DNA of 64,000 nucleotides from JBGPLJ01 sp963826145 (GTDB taxonomy: Bacteria; Pseudomonadota; Gammaproteobacteria; Steroidobacterales; Steroidobacteraceae). The notes under the pieces were generated by a model. That model was not told the origin of the DNA. It searched no databases and saw only the letters and a program-made list of their open reading frames with translations. Shown here in pieces: positions 16,629 through 24,741 of the stretch. The stretch is from NCBI GenBank assembly GCA_963826145.1, contig CAWGVW010000001.1, forward strand, positions 1,736,001 through 1,800,000, written 5' to 3'. The first letter of the stretch is position 1. Each line of letters opens with the position of its first letter. The translations under genes were made by a program, and so were the position numbers.

Positions 16629-17306
16629 CTACAGCAGATGGCCGATCGGATTGAAATAGTGCCGGCCGCGGCGCGTTGCGGCCATGTGCGACACGAGTTC
16701 GCTGAAATCTGCAGTGTTGGCGACAGGGTCGATTGCCGCCGCGTTCACGATGAGGAGCGGAGCGGCATCGTAGTGATGAAAGAAGCTCGCGTACGCCTCG
16801 GTGAGGCGCTCCAGGTAGCTGCGCTCGATGTGGCTCTCGTAACGGATGCCCCGCTTTGCGATCCGGTCGACCAGCACGTCCACCGGCGCCTGCAGGTACA
16901 CGACGAGATCCGGGCGGGGCGCGTCGACCGCGAGTTTCGCGTAAACCTGCTCGTAGAGCGCGTATTCCTCGTCGTCGAGCGTCACGCGCGCGAACAGGCG
17001 GTCCTTCTCGAGCAGGTAATCCGAGACGCGCAGCGGCGCGAACAGGTCCTGCTGGCGCATCGCCTGCACCTGGCGTACCCGCTGAAAGAGAAAATGCAGT
17101 TGCGTCGGGAAAGCGGCGCCGCGCATGTTGCGATAGAAGCGCTCGAGAAACGGATTGTCCTCGGCCTGCTCGAGCCACAGTTCGCTCCCGAAATGATCGG
17201 CGAGCCGGCGGGCGAGACTCGTCTTGCCGACGCCGATCGGGCCTTCCACCACGATAAAGCGATGGTTCGCAGCGCCGGTCGACTTGTCAGGATTCGCTTT
17301 TTTCAC
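16629..17306 (-). CDS. Deoxynucleoside kinase
   Basis: A 225-residue dNK-family kinase that phosphorylates deoxynucleosides for salvage; the preferred base cannot be read from sequence. The P-loop GPIGVGKT is near 22-29, the substrate Glu is in the LWLEQAEDNPFLERF region, and DYLLEKDRLFA and RGIRYESHIERSYLERL match the DRS-like and lid regions. The start is GTG at 17306, overlapping the folK stop by four bases. This kinase commonly sits between folK and panB in gammaproteobacteria. Confidence 0.88.
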   Translation of the reverse strand: MKKANPDKSTGAANHRFIVVEGPIGVGKTSLARRLADHFGSELWLEQAEDNPFLERFYRNMRGAAFPTQLHFLFQRVRQVQAMRQQDLFAPLRVSDYLLEKDRLFARVTLDDEEYALYEQVYAKLAVDAPRPDLVVYLQAPVDVLVDRIAKRGIRYESHIERSYLERLTEAYASFFHHYDAAPLLIVNAAAIDPVANTADFSELVSHMAATRRGRHYFNPIGHLL

Positions 17307-17788
17307 AGGAGGTCGAGTCCCTGCCGGCCCACCTGTTCCGCGAGGCCGGCGACGCGCCCGTAGCCCGGCACCTCGAGCGTGGGCGCGAGTTCGGCGAGAG
17401 GATACAAGACGAAGTTGCGTTCGTGCATGCGCGGATGCGGGAGCACGAGTTCAGGAGTGGCGCGCCGCTCGCCAATGTAGAGCAGGAGGTCCAGATCAAT
17501 CACGCGCGGCCCCCAGCGCACCGGTGGTGGCACCTTGCCCATCTCGAGCTCGACCTTTCGCAGCTCGGTGAGCAGCGCCTCGGGCGTCAGACTCGTCAGC
17601 AGGCCCGCGCACGCGTTGACGAACGCGGGCTGGTCCTGCGGGCCGAGAGGCGCCGTTCGATAGAGCCGCGACTTCGAAACGAGCCGCGTATCTTTGATCT
17701 GCGCGAGCCGCTCGAAAGCGCTCCGCACCTGCATTGCAGGATGCGAAAGATTGCTGCCGATGGCGACGTAAGCCGGCGTCCACATCAT
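17303..17788 (-). CDS. folK: 6-hydroxymethyl-7,8-dihydropterin pyrophosphokinase
   Basis: A 161-residue enzyme that transfers pyrophosphate from ATP to hydroxymethyl-dihydropterin in folate synthesis. The N-terminal YVAIGSNLSHP, the RLYRTAPLGPQDQPAFVNA segment and RWGPRVIDLDLLLY are family signatures. Two adjacent ATGs (17788, 17785) follow the pcnB stop; the first shares one base with it (TGATG), so coupling to pcnB is likely. Confidence 0.95.
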   Translation of the reverse strand: MMWTPAYVAIGSNLSHPAMQVRSAFERLAQIKDTRLVSKSRLYRTAPLGPQDQPAFVNACAGLLTSLTPEALLTELRKVELEMGKVPPPVRWGPRVIDLDLLLYIGERRATPELVLPHPRMHERNFVLYPLAELAPTLEVPGYGRVAGLAEQVGRQGLDLL

Positions 17789-19167
17789 CAACTCGAAGTT
17801 GAACCCGCGGGTTTGCTCCGCCGCCCTCGGCGGCGACGGCGCCGCCCGGGGCCCGCTGCGCGCGGCGCATGCGCGGCGTTTGCGTCGACGAGCGCCTGGC
17901 GCTCCTCGTGCGGCATCGTCTGCACCTTCGTCCACCACTCGCCGATCTCAGCGTCGTCGAGCCCGACTTCGCAGCGCAGAAGGAGAAAATCGTAGGCGGC
18001 GCGAAAACGCGGATGCTCGAGGAGCGCGAGCGCCTTGCGCCCATCGCGCCGGCGAAAGCGCGGCTGCAGCGCGAGGAGTTCCCGCATCGGGAGCGTGAAG
18101 CGTTTCGGGATCGAAACATTGCGCTGCTCCGCCCGCAGCACATGATCGCTCGCGAGAAAGTACGCCTGCGTTTCGGGTGTGCCCTGCTCGTGCAAGCGCA
18201 GCGCCGCTTCGCGGATCGGCGCGTAAAGCAGCACGGCGAAGAGAAAGGTCGGCGTCACCGCCTTGTCGGCGGCGATCCGTGCATCCGTGCTTTCGAGCCC
18301 GCGCTCGAGCAAACGATACTCGGGGCCCTGGGGATGTTCGTCGAAATAGCGCGCGGTGCCCGGGAACAGCATGGCGTCGAGCTGGAAATCGCGCAGGCGC
18401 CGCCAGGTTGCAAGCGCCGCGCCCTTCAGAAACATCTTCATCGTCTCGTCGAAGAGCCGCGCCGCGGGCACTTCGGCGAGCAAGCGCTTGAGTGAAGCGA
18501 TCGGCGCTGCCGTCTCTGGCGCGAGCGTGAACCCGAGTTTCGCGGCGAAGCGGATGGCGCGGAGCATCCGCACAGGGTCTTCGCGAAAGCGCGTCGTCGG
18601 ATCACCGACGACTTTGATCACGCGCGCACGGATATCGGCCACGCCGCCGACGTAGTCCCAGATCGAATAGTCGGCGATGTTGTAGTAGAGCGCGTTCGCC
18701 GTGAAGTCGCGGCGCCAGACGTCATCGTCGATCGTGCCGTAGAGGTTGTCGCGCAGGATCCGCCCGCTCGCGTGCACTACGCGATGCTCCTCGTCGATGT
18801 CGTCCGGAAACGTCGGCTCATCGTCGGAGTCCGGCGCATCGCTTACGGTCGATGCCCGGAAGGTTGCAACTTCGATTATCTCGTCGCCGAAGTAGACGTG
18901 CGCCAGCCGGAAGCGCCGCCCGATCAGACGGGAGTTGCGAAAGATACGCCGCACTTCCTCGGGTTCCGCGTCGGTCGCAACGTCGAAATCCTTCGGATGG
19001 AGCCCGAGCAGGATATCGCGCACGGCGCCGCCGACGAGGAAGGCGTGGAACCCCGCCTCGTTCAGGCGATAGAGAACCTTGAGAGCGTTTCCCGAAATGT
19101 CCTTGCGCGAAATGGAATGGTCGGCGCGCGGGATGATCTGCGGTGGCCGTGCGAGGCTCGTATCCAA
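17788..19167 (-). CDS. pcnB: Poly(A) polymerase I
   Basis: A 459-residue class II nucleotidyltransferase that adds poly(A) tails and so promotes RNA decay. IPRADHSISRKDISGNALKV matches the E. coli protein; GGAVRDILLGLHPKDFDVATDA carries the catalytic aspartates, followed by RLIGRRFRLAHV. The apparent start is TTG at 19167; the E. coli gene is also known for a poor start codon. Oddity: the C-terminus ends in an Arg/Lys/Gly cluster (GRRRRRRGRRSK) that may bind RNA. folK follows by overlap. Confidence 0.95.
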   Translation of the reverse strand: MDTSLARPPQIIPRADHSISRKDISGNALKVLYRLNEAGFHAFLVGGAVRDILLGLHPKDFDVATDAEPEEVRRIFRNSRLIGRRFRLAHVYFGDEIIEVATFRASTVSDAPDSDDEPTFPDDIDEEHRVVHASGRILRDNLYGTIDDDVWRRDFTANALYYNIADYSIWDYVGGVADIRARVIKVVGDPTTRFREDPVRMLRAIRFAAKLGFTLAPETAAPIASLKRLLAEVPAARLFDETMKMFLKGAALATWRRLRDFQLDAMLFPGTARYFDEHPQGPEYRLLERGLESTDARIAADKAVTPTFLFAVLLYAPIREAALRLHEQGTPETQAYFLASDHVLRAEQRNVSIPKRFTLPMRELLALQPRFRRRDGRKALALLEHPRFRAAYDFLLLRCEVGLDDAEIGEWWTKVQTMPHEERQALVDANAAHAPRAAGPGRRRRRRGRRSKPAGSTSS

Positions 19168-19470
19168 TGCTTGTTATCCGAAGGGGCCAGTTGAGAGCGG
19201 CGCGTATCATAGCGCCCGCGCCTCGCGCACTTGCCGCTCTCCACGCGCATAGCCGGCGAGGTCCGCTTCCCCGAGCACTCAGGCCTGCGAAGTGGGCCTT
19301 CTCATAGACATGTATTTCAATACTTTACAGGTACTTCTTAATGTACTGACGGGGAGCGGATTTGCACCCCGACAGCGCTCGCCCGACCGCGCCCGCAGGG
19401 CACTCCACAGCGCTTGAGCAAAGACTCGCGCTCTCTATAATGGCGCGCCCGAAAACGGCCCGCCTCTCCC
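19168..19470. other. Gene-free stretch between pcnB and tRNA-Glu
   Basis: This 303-bp gap holds the tRNA promoter at its right end. An AT-rich patch around 19305-19345 contrasts with the GC-rich surroundings, and a short CGGGG/CCCCG inverted repeat follows it. No open reading frame with coding features is seen. The pcnB promoter must lie in the left part, but no convincing hexamers were found there. Confidence 0.6.
19414..19441 (+). promoter_or_regulatory. Strong promoter of tRNA-Glu
   Basis: TTGAGC (19414-19419) and a perfect TATAAT (19436-19441) are separated by 16 bases. The following GGCGCGCCC is a GC-rich discriminator of the kind found at stable-RNA promoters under stringent control. 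The tRNA begins 29 bases after the -10. Confidence 0.8.
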
Positions 19471-19546
19471 GCTCCCATCGTCTAGAGGCCTAGGACACGG
19501 CCCTCTCAAGGCTGTAACACCGGTTCGAATCCGGTTGGGAGCGCCA
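19471..19546 (+). tRNA. tRNA-Glu (anticodon CTC), CCA encoded
   Basis: A 76-base cloverleaf: acceptor GCTCCCA pairs with TGGGAGC; the D-arm GTCTAGAGGCC is typical of tRNA-Glu; the anticodon loop CTCTCAA gives CTC and reads GAG; the T-arm CCGGTTCGAATCCGG is perfect. The 3' CCA is encoded. A lone CTC isoacceptor implies a separate TTC gene elsewhere. The convergent cytochrome gene ends 16 bases downstream. Confidence 0.97.
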
Positions 19547-19561
19547 TTCACTCACTGCACC

Positions 19562-20419
19562 TCAGTGCGCTCGCTCGCGACGCAGGTACGCGTACAACGC
19601 GCGCACCTCGACATCCGTGAAATTCGAAAAGCGTTCGCGCGCGGTGACGGACATCAGTTCGAGTTCGCGATCCCCGAGCGCCTTGCCGGTTCGCATGAAG
19701 TGAATGAACGCCTCTTCCGTATAAGCCTGCACGATGACGAGATTCGGCGTATCAATCCCGTCGCCCTCCAGCGCGACTCCATGACATTCAGGACAGGACG
19801 TGCGTGCGAGGTATTCGCCGAGATGCTCCGCGTCGTCGGGTATCGGCACGCGCAGCTTCGCGTCCATGCGTCGAATCTCGTCCGGCATTGGCAGGAAGTC
19901 GCCCTTTACCAGCTGCCAGCGCCAGTGCGGACCGGGATTGAACGCGTACGTGCGCCGGTTCGTGACCGGCGCCTGCCGCAGGAACGCGAGAATCTTGCCG
20001 AGGTCACGATCCGTCAAATGGTGAAACATGTTCGACGGCATGATCTCAACGCCTTCGCCGTTCACGCGGATGCCTTGCCGGACAATGCGGACGACTTGCG
20101 CCGTCGACAGCTGCCGCGCGACGAGCGCGATGTCCGGCGCCATGGCCCGCCCTTCCCACGGCCCGTCGTCCCAGATTTCGCCGCCTACCTGCTCACCGTG
20201 GCATCCGTCATTGCAGCCGTGAATCCTCGCGAGCCGTGCGCCCTCGCGAATCGATTCGGCGTCTGCAGGCACGACAATGTCGACGAGCGGCGCGTCGTAC
20301 TGGCGATGGATGATGCGTTCCGACGCGACATACAGCGTGAGCACACCGACGGTGACCACGGACATCGCTACAGCAAGCGTCCGCCACAGCATCCTCGCTA
20401 GCTGCGGCCCGACGCTCAT
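19562..20419 (-). CDS. Membrane-anchored cytochrome c with two heme motifs, one CX3CH
   Basis: A 285-residue protein with an N-terminal membrane segment (about 12-33) and two putative heme sites: CNDGCH (69-74), with three residues between the cysteines, and a normal CPECH (209-213). Candidate methionine ligands lie after each (IMPSNMF near 126-132; MRTGKAL later). It looks like a diheme electron carrier of the kind that takes electrons from periplasmic or membrane dehydrogenases. The true start (MSVGPQLARM, 20419) overlaps the upstream gene by four bases. It is the last gene of the five-gene minus-strand arm of the catabolic cluster; a GMC dehydrogenase in the other arm is a possible donor (inference). 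Confidence 0.82.
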   Translation of the reverse strand: MSVGPQLARMLWRTLAVAMSVVTVGVLTLYVASERIIHRQYDAPLVDIVVPADAESIREGARLARIHGCNDGCHGEQVGGEIWDDGPWEGRAMAPDIALVARQLSTAQVVRIVRQGIRVNGEGVEIMPSNMFHHLTDRDLGKILAFLRQAPVTNRRTYAFNPGPHWRWQLVKGDFLPMPDEIRRMDAKLRVPIPDDAEHLGEYLARTSCPECHGVALEGDGIDTPNLVIVQAYTEEAFIHFMRTGKALGDRELELMSVTARERFSNFTDVEVRALYAYLRRERAH

Positions 20420-20871
20420 CGTCGCATGCCGGGCGGTCCCGGATTGCCTTCGGCCACAAAGATGCGGCGGATATGCCGAACCGCGATCCGCCAGCGCCCA
20501 TCCGCGCACCGGCGATATTCGTCCTCGAAGTCCGCGACGAGATACGGCGTTGCCGGCGTGACCGGCGGTGGGCCGTCATAAGCGAACGTGAGACATACAC
20601 TCGTCCCGCTGGCCCTCGAATCGCTCTCGACCTGAACGCGTAGCCCGCTTGCGACGTGCCGGACCGTGCGCACTCCGCCGGCTTTGCGCGCGATAAACAC
20701 GGCTCTCACCGCTTCGCGCCCGACGGAGCGCCTCTCGTCATGCGTGTACACCGCATCCTCGGTGAAGAGATCGACGAGTTCATCAAGCAGATCGTGGTCG
20801 AGGAAATGGGTGAACGCCGAGTTGAGGTCCTCGAGCGCGAGTCGAATACGAATCTGGGCGAGTTCGTCCAT
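20416..20871 (-). CDS. SnoaL-like (NTF2-fold) protein
   Basis: A 151-residue single-domain alpha+beta-barrel protein of the SnoaL/NTF2 superfamily, which includes small isomerases, cyclases, dehydratases, hydrolases and the beta subunits of ring-hydroxylating dioxygenases. Seen are the start helix ALEDLNSAFTHFLDHD, the LVDLFTEDAVYTHDERRSVG strand-loop, and the C-terminal EDEYRRCADGRWRIAVRHIR typical of the fold. The specific reaction is unknown. It lies 6 bp after the CMD-like gene and overlaps the cytochrome gene by four bases. Confidence 0.78.
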   Translation of the reverse strand: MDELAQIRIRLALEDLNSAFTHFLDHDLLDELVDLFTEDAVYTHDERRSVGREAVRAVFIARKAGGVRTVRHVASGLRVQVESDSRASGTSVCLTFAYDGPPPVTPATPYLVADFEDEYRRCADGRWRIAVRHIRRIFVAEGNPGPPGMRR

Positions 20872-20877
20872 GGCGGA

Positions 20878-21423
20878 TCAGGTTCCCGGTTTCTCCGATT
20901 CGATGCCGAGCGCGACGAGGAAGCGCGAGACCATGTTGTAGGTCGCTATCACGCCGATCAATTCGACGATCGCCTGGTCGCCGCCGATCGCCGCTCGCGC
21001 CTTCGCGAACGTGGCGTCCGGCACCTTGACGTTGCGCGTCATCTCGACTGCAAATGCGAGCACCGCCCGCTCCTCGTCGTTGAAGAGCGCGCGGTCCGTG
21101 AGTGCGCTATCGACCGAGCGCAGCGCCTGGATCGCCGCTTCCTTGCCGCCCTCCTTGACGTAGATCGGGCCGTGCATCGCGAATTCGTACTCGGCGCCGT
21201 TCAATACGGCAACGGCGCAGATTGCAAGTTCGCGGAGCCGCGCGTTGATCTTGAGGTCGTTTCGCACTGCGCCGAGATGCGAGTTCCAGCCCTTCGCAAA
21301 GGCAGGGCTGTGGAGCAGCATCCGGTCGAGCGTCAGGAGCGTCCCGCCCCGACGCGCGCGGATGGCCGCGACCAGATCGGGCGGCCCGGCTTTCTCATCG
21401 GTGACGGGAGCAATGCGTGGCAT
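20878..21423 (-). CDS. Carboxymuconolactone decarboxylase-like protein
   Basis: A 181-residue all-helical protein of the CMD/AhpD superfamily. The core LKINARLRELAICAVAVLNG then EYEFAMHGPIYVKEG matches CMD domains; the CxxC pair used by AhpD-type peroxidases is absent, so a decarboxylase, lyase or non-redox role is more likely. It is the first of two CMD-type proteins in the cluster. It sits 3 bp after the FAH-family gene and 6 bp before the SnoaL-like gene. Confidence 0.8.
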   Translation of the reverse strand: MPRIAPVTDEKAGPPDLVAAIRARRGGTLLTLDRMLLHSPAFAKGWNSHLGAVRNDLKINARLRELAICAVAVLNGAEYEFAMHGPIYVKEGGKEAAIQALRSVDSALTDRALFNDEERAVLAFAVEMTRNVKVPDATFAKARAAIGGDQAIVELIGVIATYNMVSRFLVALGIESEKPGT

Positions 21424-21426
21424 GGT

Positions 21427-22356
21427 TCAAACCCATTTGACTTCGTTGGTGAGCGTACCGATCCGCTCGATGGAAACCGACACCGGTCCGCCGAGCTGAT
21501 TGAGATCGATGTTCTGCACGGGCCGTCCCTTCGAGCTTCTCGCCAGTGCGGTGCCGAGCGAAATGATATCGCCAGGAAAGAGCGTCAGGTAATGAGACAG
21601 GAACTCGATGACTTCGGGTGTTTTATAGAAGAGATTCGCTGTGTTGTCGTCCGTCGCGAGTTCGCCACGGTGCGAGCAAGTCACGCGCAGCGCGTGAGGA
21701 TCCGGGACTTCTTCCTTCGTCACAACGACCGGCCCCATGCACGCAAAGGTATCCGCGCACTTGTAGCGCCCCGGGTAGCTCACCCAGGTGTCGACGTATT
21801 CGATTTCGTCGGCCGCTCCCGCCTTAGGATGGATCGCGCGGTAGTGAAACGTATCCTCGCCGCGCATCGTCGGCGAGGTGATGTCATTGTGAATCGTGTA
21901 GCCGAAAACATAGTCGTACGCCTCGCCGGCTCGGACATTCTTCGCCGCACGGCCGATCACGACGGCAAGTTCCGGTTCTGGATGCACGCGCCCGTACTCG
22001 GCCCGACACTCGATCGCGCCGTTGTGCCCAATGAGCGCACTCGCCGGCTTGATGAACATCGCGGGATGCTTCGGTCCCGACAGGATGCGATCGGAATTCG
22101 CGCTGTTGTTGAGCGCAAGGCAGCAGATCTTCGTGGGCCGGCGCAGCGGCGCATGCCAGGAAATATCTGCGAGCGCGAAGTGTTCGCCGGCGCGCATCTC
22201 GGCAATCTGACGCGCGCTCTCAACGGCCCGGTCACCGGCCTCGATCAACTCCAGCAAAGTGCGTGCTTGTCCGCCAGCCGACACATCGAAGAGGCCGTCG
22301 TCGGTGAGAACACCGAAGCGGTCGCGGCCGGCCGCATGGAAGCTCGCGAACTTCAC
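21427..22356 (-). CDS. Fumarylacetoacetate hydrolase-family protein
   Basis: A 309-residue FAH-fold enzyme; relatives hydrolyse C-C bonds of acyl-pyruvates or beta-diketones, decarboxylate, or hydrate dienoates in aromatic ring degradation. Metal ligands are visible as the E-x-E pair in HPEPELAVVIGR and Asp in GYTIHNDITS; ALNNSANSDRILSGP and TPEVIEFLSHYLTLFPGDII are also family-like. The start is GTG at 22356, set by the GGGAGGAG ribosome site at 22368-22361. It lies 13 bp after the FAD oxidoreductase gene. A C-C bond cleavage step in the cluster is likely, substrate unknown. Confidence 0.85.
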   Translation of the reverse strand: MKFASFHAAGRDRFGVLTDDGLFDVSAGGQARTLLELIEAGDRAVESARQIAEMRAGEHFALADISWHAPLRRPTKICCLALNNSANSDRILSGPKHPAMFIKPASALIGHNGAIECRAEYGRVHPEPELAVVIGRAAKNVRAGEAYDYVFGYTIHNDITSPTMRGEDTFHYRAIHPKAGAADEIEYVDTWVSYPGRYKCADTFACMGPVVVTKEEVPDPHALRVTCSHRGELATDDNTANLFYKTPEVIEFLSHYLTLFPGDIISLGTALARSSKGRPVQNIDLNQLGGPVSVSIERIGTLTNEVKWV

Positions 22357-22360
22357 GCAG

Positions 22361-22368
22361 CTCCTCCC
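22361..22368 (-). promoter_or_regulatory. Ribosome binding site for the FAH-family gene
   Basis: GGGAGGAG on the minus strand, four bases before a GTG at 22356. It rules out longer readings of the frame that would run into the upstream gene. Confidence 0.7.
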
Positions 22369-22369
22369 G

Positions 22370-23935
22370 TCAACGAGCGACCTTCGACAGATCGATCTTG
22401 AGATCCTCGGCGAGCTTGACCGCCGTTGCGCGTCCCGCACCGAACACGCCGCCGCCCGGATGCTGGAACGGCCCAACGAGGTAGAAGCGCTCGATGCCGG
22501 GCACGGTGAACTGGCCGAGCTCGGGCGTCGGCCGGTGCGCGCCGGACTGATAAGTCGTGGTTGCGATGCCGTGCAGGTCCCCGTGATGAAAGCTCGGCGA
22601 GGTGCGCTGCATGTCGACCGGGCTGTCGCAGTGGTACTGAAGAATGTTGTCGGGTCCGACGTTCTCGATGAAGCGGCTCATGTGCTTCAGCATGTGCTCG
22701 GCGTAATCGCGCTTGGTGTCGTCCCAGGATTTGTGGTCGGCGCGCTCGTAGGGCACGTAGTCCCAGGCATGCATCGTGCCGCGCCCTTCCGGCACACGCG
22801 ACGGGTCGAACATCGTGAGCGAGCCGAGACCGACGAGCGGGTATTTCGAAAATCCGCCGTAGCGGAGATCGTCGAACGAACGACGCAGCGTGTCGTAGCT
22901 GGTCGGCAAGAGCTCGATCATCACGGCGCGCACGGATTCACGCGCCTTGAATTGCAACGGCGACTTGAGCGCCGCATGCACGGTGATGCAGGCGACCGGC
23001 GAAATCTGGGTGGCTGCAGCGGCCTTCGCGATGGCGGGATCGATTCCCTCGACCACCCTCCCGAGATGATGCGGATGGATCGCACCGATGACGGCATCTC
23101 GGGCTTCGTACTCGCGTCCGTCCGTGGTGACGACGCCGGTGGCGCGCCCGCCCTTCGTGCGCACGCGGGCGACATCCGCGTTCGCGATCACCTCGCCCCC
23201 GTGGTCCCGGATGCAGGCGATCAGCACATCCGTCAGCCGGCCGCTGCCGCCGATCGGCACGCCGATGCCGTATGCCTCCATGAAGCCGACGAATACGAAG
23301 ACGCCAAGGCCGGTCGACTTCTCGTCCGGCGACACAAGGTTCTCGCCGGCAATGCGCGCGAAGTGCATGCGGACCTTGTCGTGCTCGAAATACTCGCACA
23401 GCACGTCGTGCGTACTCATCTGCACGACCTTCCAGAAATCGCGCCCCTCCCGGCTCTGATCCAGCATCGCGAACGAGGCACCCTGCGGGGCAGGCGCCGT
23501 GTAGAGGGACGCGGCCACCATGGGCAGCCACGCCTCGGCCTGGGCGGCAAGGCGCCGATAGGCGTCGGCATCCTTTTTCGAGAACTTGGCGATCTCGGCA
23601 CAGGTCCGTTCACGGTCCCGGTAGATGCCGAGGGTGCTGCCATCCTCGAACACCGACATCATCGGGGGATCGGGGAATACGTACTTGAGGCCATATTTCG
23701 CCTTGAGGCCGAGTTCGTCGGCCGCCAGCAGCGGATTGGCGTGTATAAAGATGTGTGCCATGGAATGCTGGTCGTGGCGGAACCCGGGCAGGGTGAGCTC
23801 CCGGGTGACCACACCCCCGCCGAACCAGGCATTTCGCTCTAAGACCAGAACTCGGCGGCCCGCCGCCGCAAGATAGGCGGCGGCCACCAGACCGTTGTGT
23901 CCCGAGCCGACAACGACAATTTCATTCTTGCTCAT
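22370..23935 (-). CDS. Phytoene desaturase-like FAD oxidoreductase
   Basis: A 521-residue flavoprotein of the CrtI/amine-oxidase superfamily. The N-terminal Rossmann motif is VVGSGHNGLVAAAYLA, with VLERNAWFGGG completing the FAD site; the C-terminal FAD segment is GPFQHPGGGVFGAGRA. Carotenoid genes are absent nearby, so it probably desaturates or isomerises another hydrophobic substrate (inference). It is the first gene of the minus-strand arm; its ATG is 14 bp from the ATG of the divergent metallo-hydrolase, so promoters must lie within coding sequence. Confidence 0.83.
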   Translation of the reverse strand: MSKNEIVVVGSGHNGLVAAAYLAAAGRRVLVLERNAWFGGGVVTRELTLPGFRHDQHSMAHIFIHANPLLAADELGLKAKYGLKYVFPDPPMMSVFEDGSTLGIYRDRERTCAEIAKFSKKDADAYRRLAAQAEAWLPMVAASLYTAPAPQGASFAMLDQSREGRDFWKVVQMSTHDVLCEYFEHDKVRMHFARIAGENLVSPDEKSTGLGVFVFVGFMEAYGIGVPIGGSGRLTDVLIACIRDHGGEVIANADVARVRTKGGRATGVVTTDGREYEARDAVIGAIHPHHLGRVVEGIDPAIAKAAAATQISPVACITVHAALKSPLQFKARESVRAVMIELLPTSYDTLRRSFDDLRYGGFSKYPLVGLGSLTMFDPSRVPEGRGTMHAWDYVPYERADHKSWDDTKRDYAEHMLKHMSRFIENVGPDNILQYHCDSPVDMQRTSPSFHHGDLHGIATTTYQSGAHRPTPELGQFTVPGIERFYLVGPFQHPGGGVFGAGRATAVKLAEDLKIDLSKVAR

Positions 23936-23949
23936 GGCTTTGCTTGGCT

Positions 23950-24741
23950 ATGGCCGCGACCTACGAAGTTTTCGCCGTCCGTTACGCCCATCTCGACCGC
24001 ACCGCCCGGCATAATTTCGCGGGGGGCGACGAGCACGATGGGCCGATGCCTCTCGACTATTACGTGTGGGCGATCGTGGGTGCGGGACGCGCGGTTATCG
24101 TCGATACGGGCTTCGATGAAGCCACCGCGCGGCGCCGCGGGCGCCAGATCGTCCGTCCGGTCGCCGAGGGACTCAAGGCCATCGGCGTTGAACCGGATGC
24201 GGTGGAGCATATCGTGATTTCACACATGCATTACGACCATGCGGGCAATCACGACCTGTTTCCCCGTGCACGCTACCACCTGCAGGACGCCGAAATGGCG
24301 TACTGCGCCGGCCGCTGCATGGGCGAGCCTGAGGTCGGCGGCATCTTCGAGGCGGCCGACGTTGCGGCGATGGTGCACAAGGTGTTCGCGGGCCGCGTCG
24401 AGTTCCACGACGGCGATGCCGAGATCGCGCCCGGCATCACGCTGCACAAGGTCGGCGGCCACACGCGCGGCATGCAGATCGTGCGGGTCGCGACGGAACG
24501 AGGCTGGGTTGTGCTCGGCTCCGATACCGCGCACTTCTACCGCAATCTCGAGGAACGCCGCGCGTTCCCGATCTTCGACGATCTCCCGGCCTACTTCGAA
24601 GCGCAACGTACGGCCCTGCGGCTTGCGAGCTCCCCGGATCATTTCATCCCCGGTCACGACCCGATCGTGCTCGCCCGCTACCCGCAAGCAGAGACGGGAC
24701 TCGACGGGGTCGCACGGGTCGACCTGGCACCGCGGTCATGA
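23950..24741 (+). CDS. Metallo-beta-lactamase-fold hydrolase, AHL-lactonase-like
   Basis: A 263-residue MBL-fold protein of the N-acyl-homoserine-lactonase (AttM/AiiB) type. The zinc motif is SHMHYDHAGN (HxHxDH), followed by a later His in VGGHTRG, the bridging Asp in LGSDTAHFY, and the final His in FIPGHDP. Family members open lactone rings. In this operon, next to CMD-type proteins, a catabolic lactone is as plausible as a signalling lactone. ATG at 23950 is preferred over an in-frame TTG at 23944. It is the first gene of the plus-strand arm and overlaps the next by four bases. Confidence 0.83.
   Translation: MAATYEVFAVRYAHLDRTARHNFAGGDEHDGPMPLDYYVWAIVGAGRAVIVDTGFDEATARRRGRQIVRPVAEGLKAIGVEPDAVEHIVISHMHYDHAGNHDLFPRARYHLQDAEMAYCAGRCMGEPEVGGIFEAADVAAMVHKVFAGRVEFHDGDAEIAPGITLHKVGGHTRGMQIVRVATERGWVVLGSDTAHFYRNLEERRAFPIFDDLPAYFEAQRTALRLASSPDHFIPGHDPIVLARYPQAETGLDGVARVDLAPRS

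Noticed and set aside
20656..22401. Plus-strand open frame of 581 codons across the left arm of the cluster
   Set aside because: It runs antisense through three genes with clear family motifs and has no domain of its own.
22259..23842. Plus-strand frame of 527 codons opposite the CrtI-like gene
   Set aside because: The minus strand has both FAD motifs; the plus frame is compositional only.
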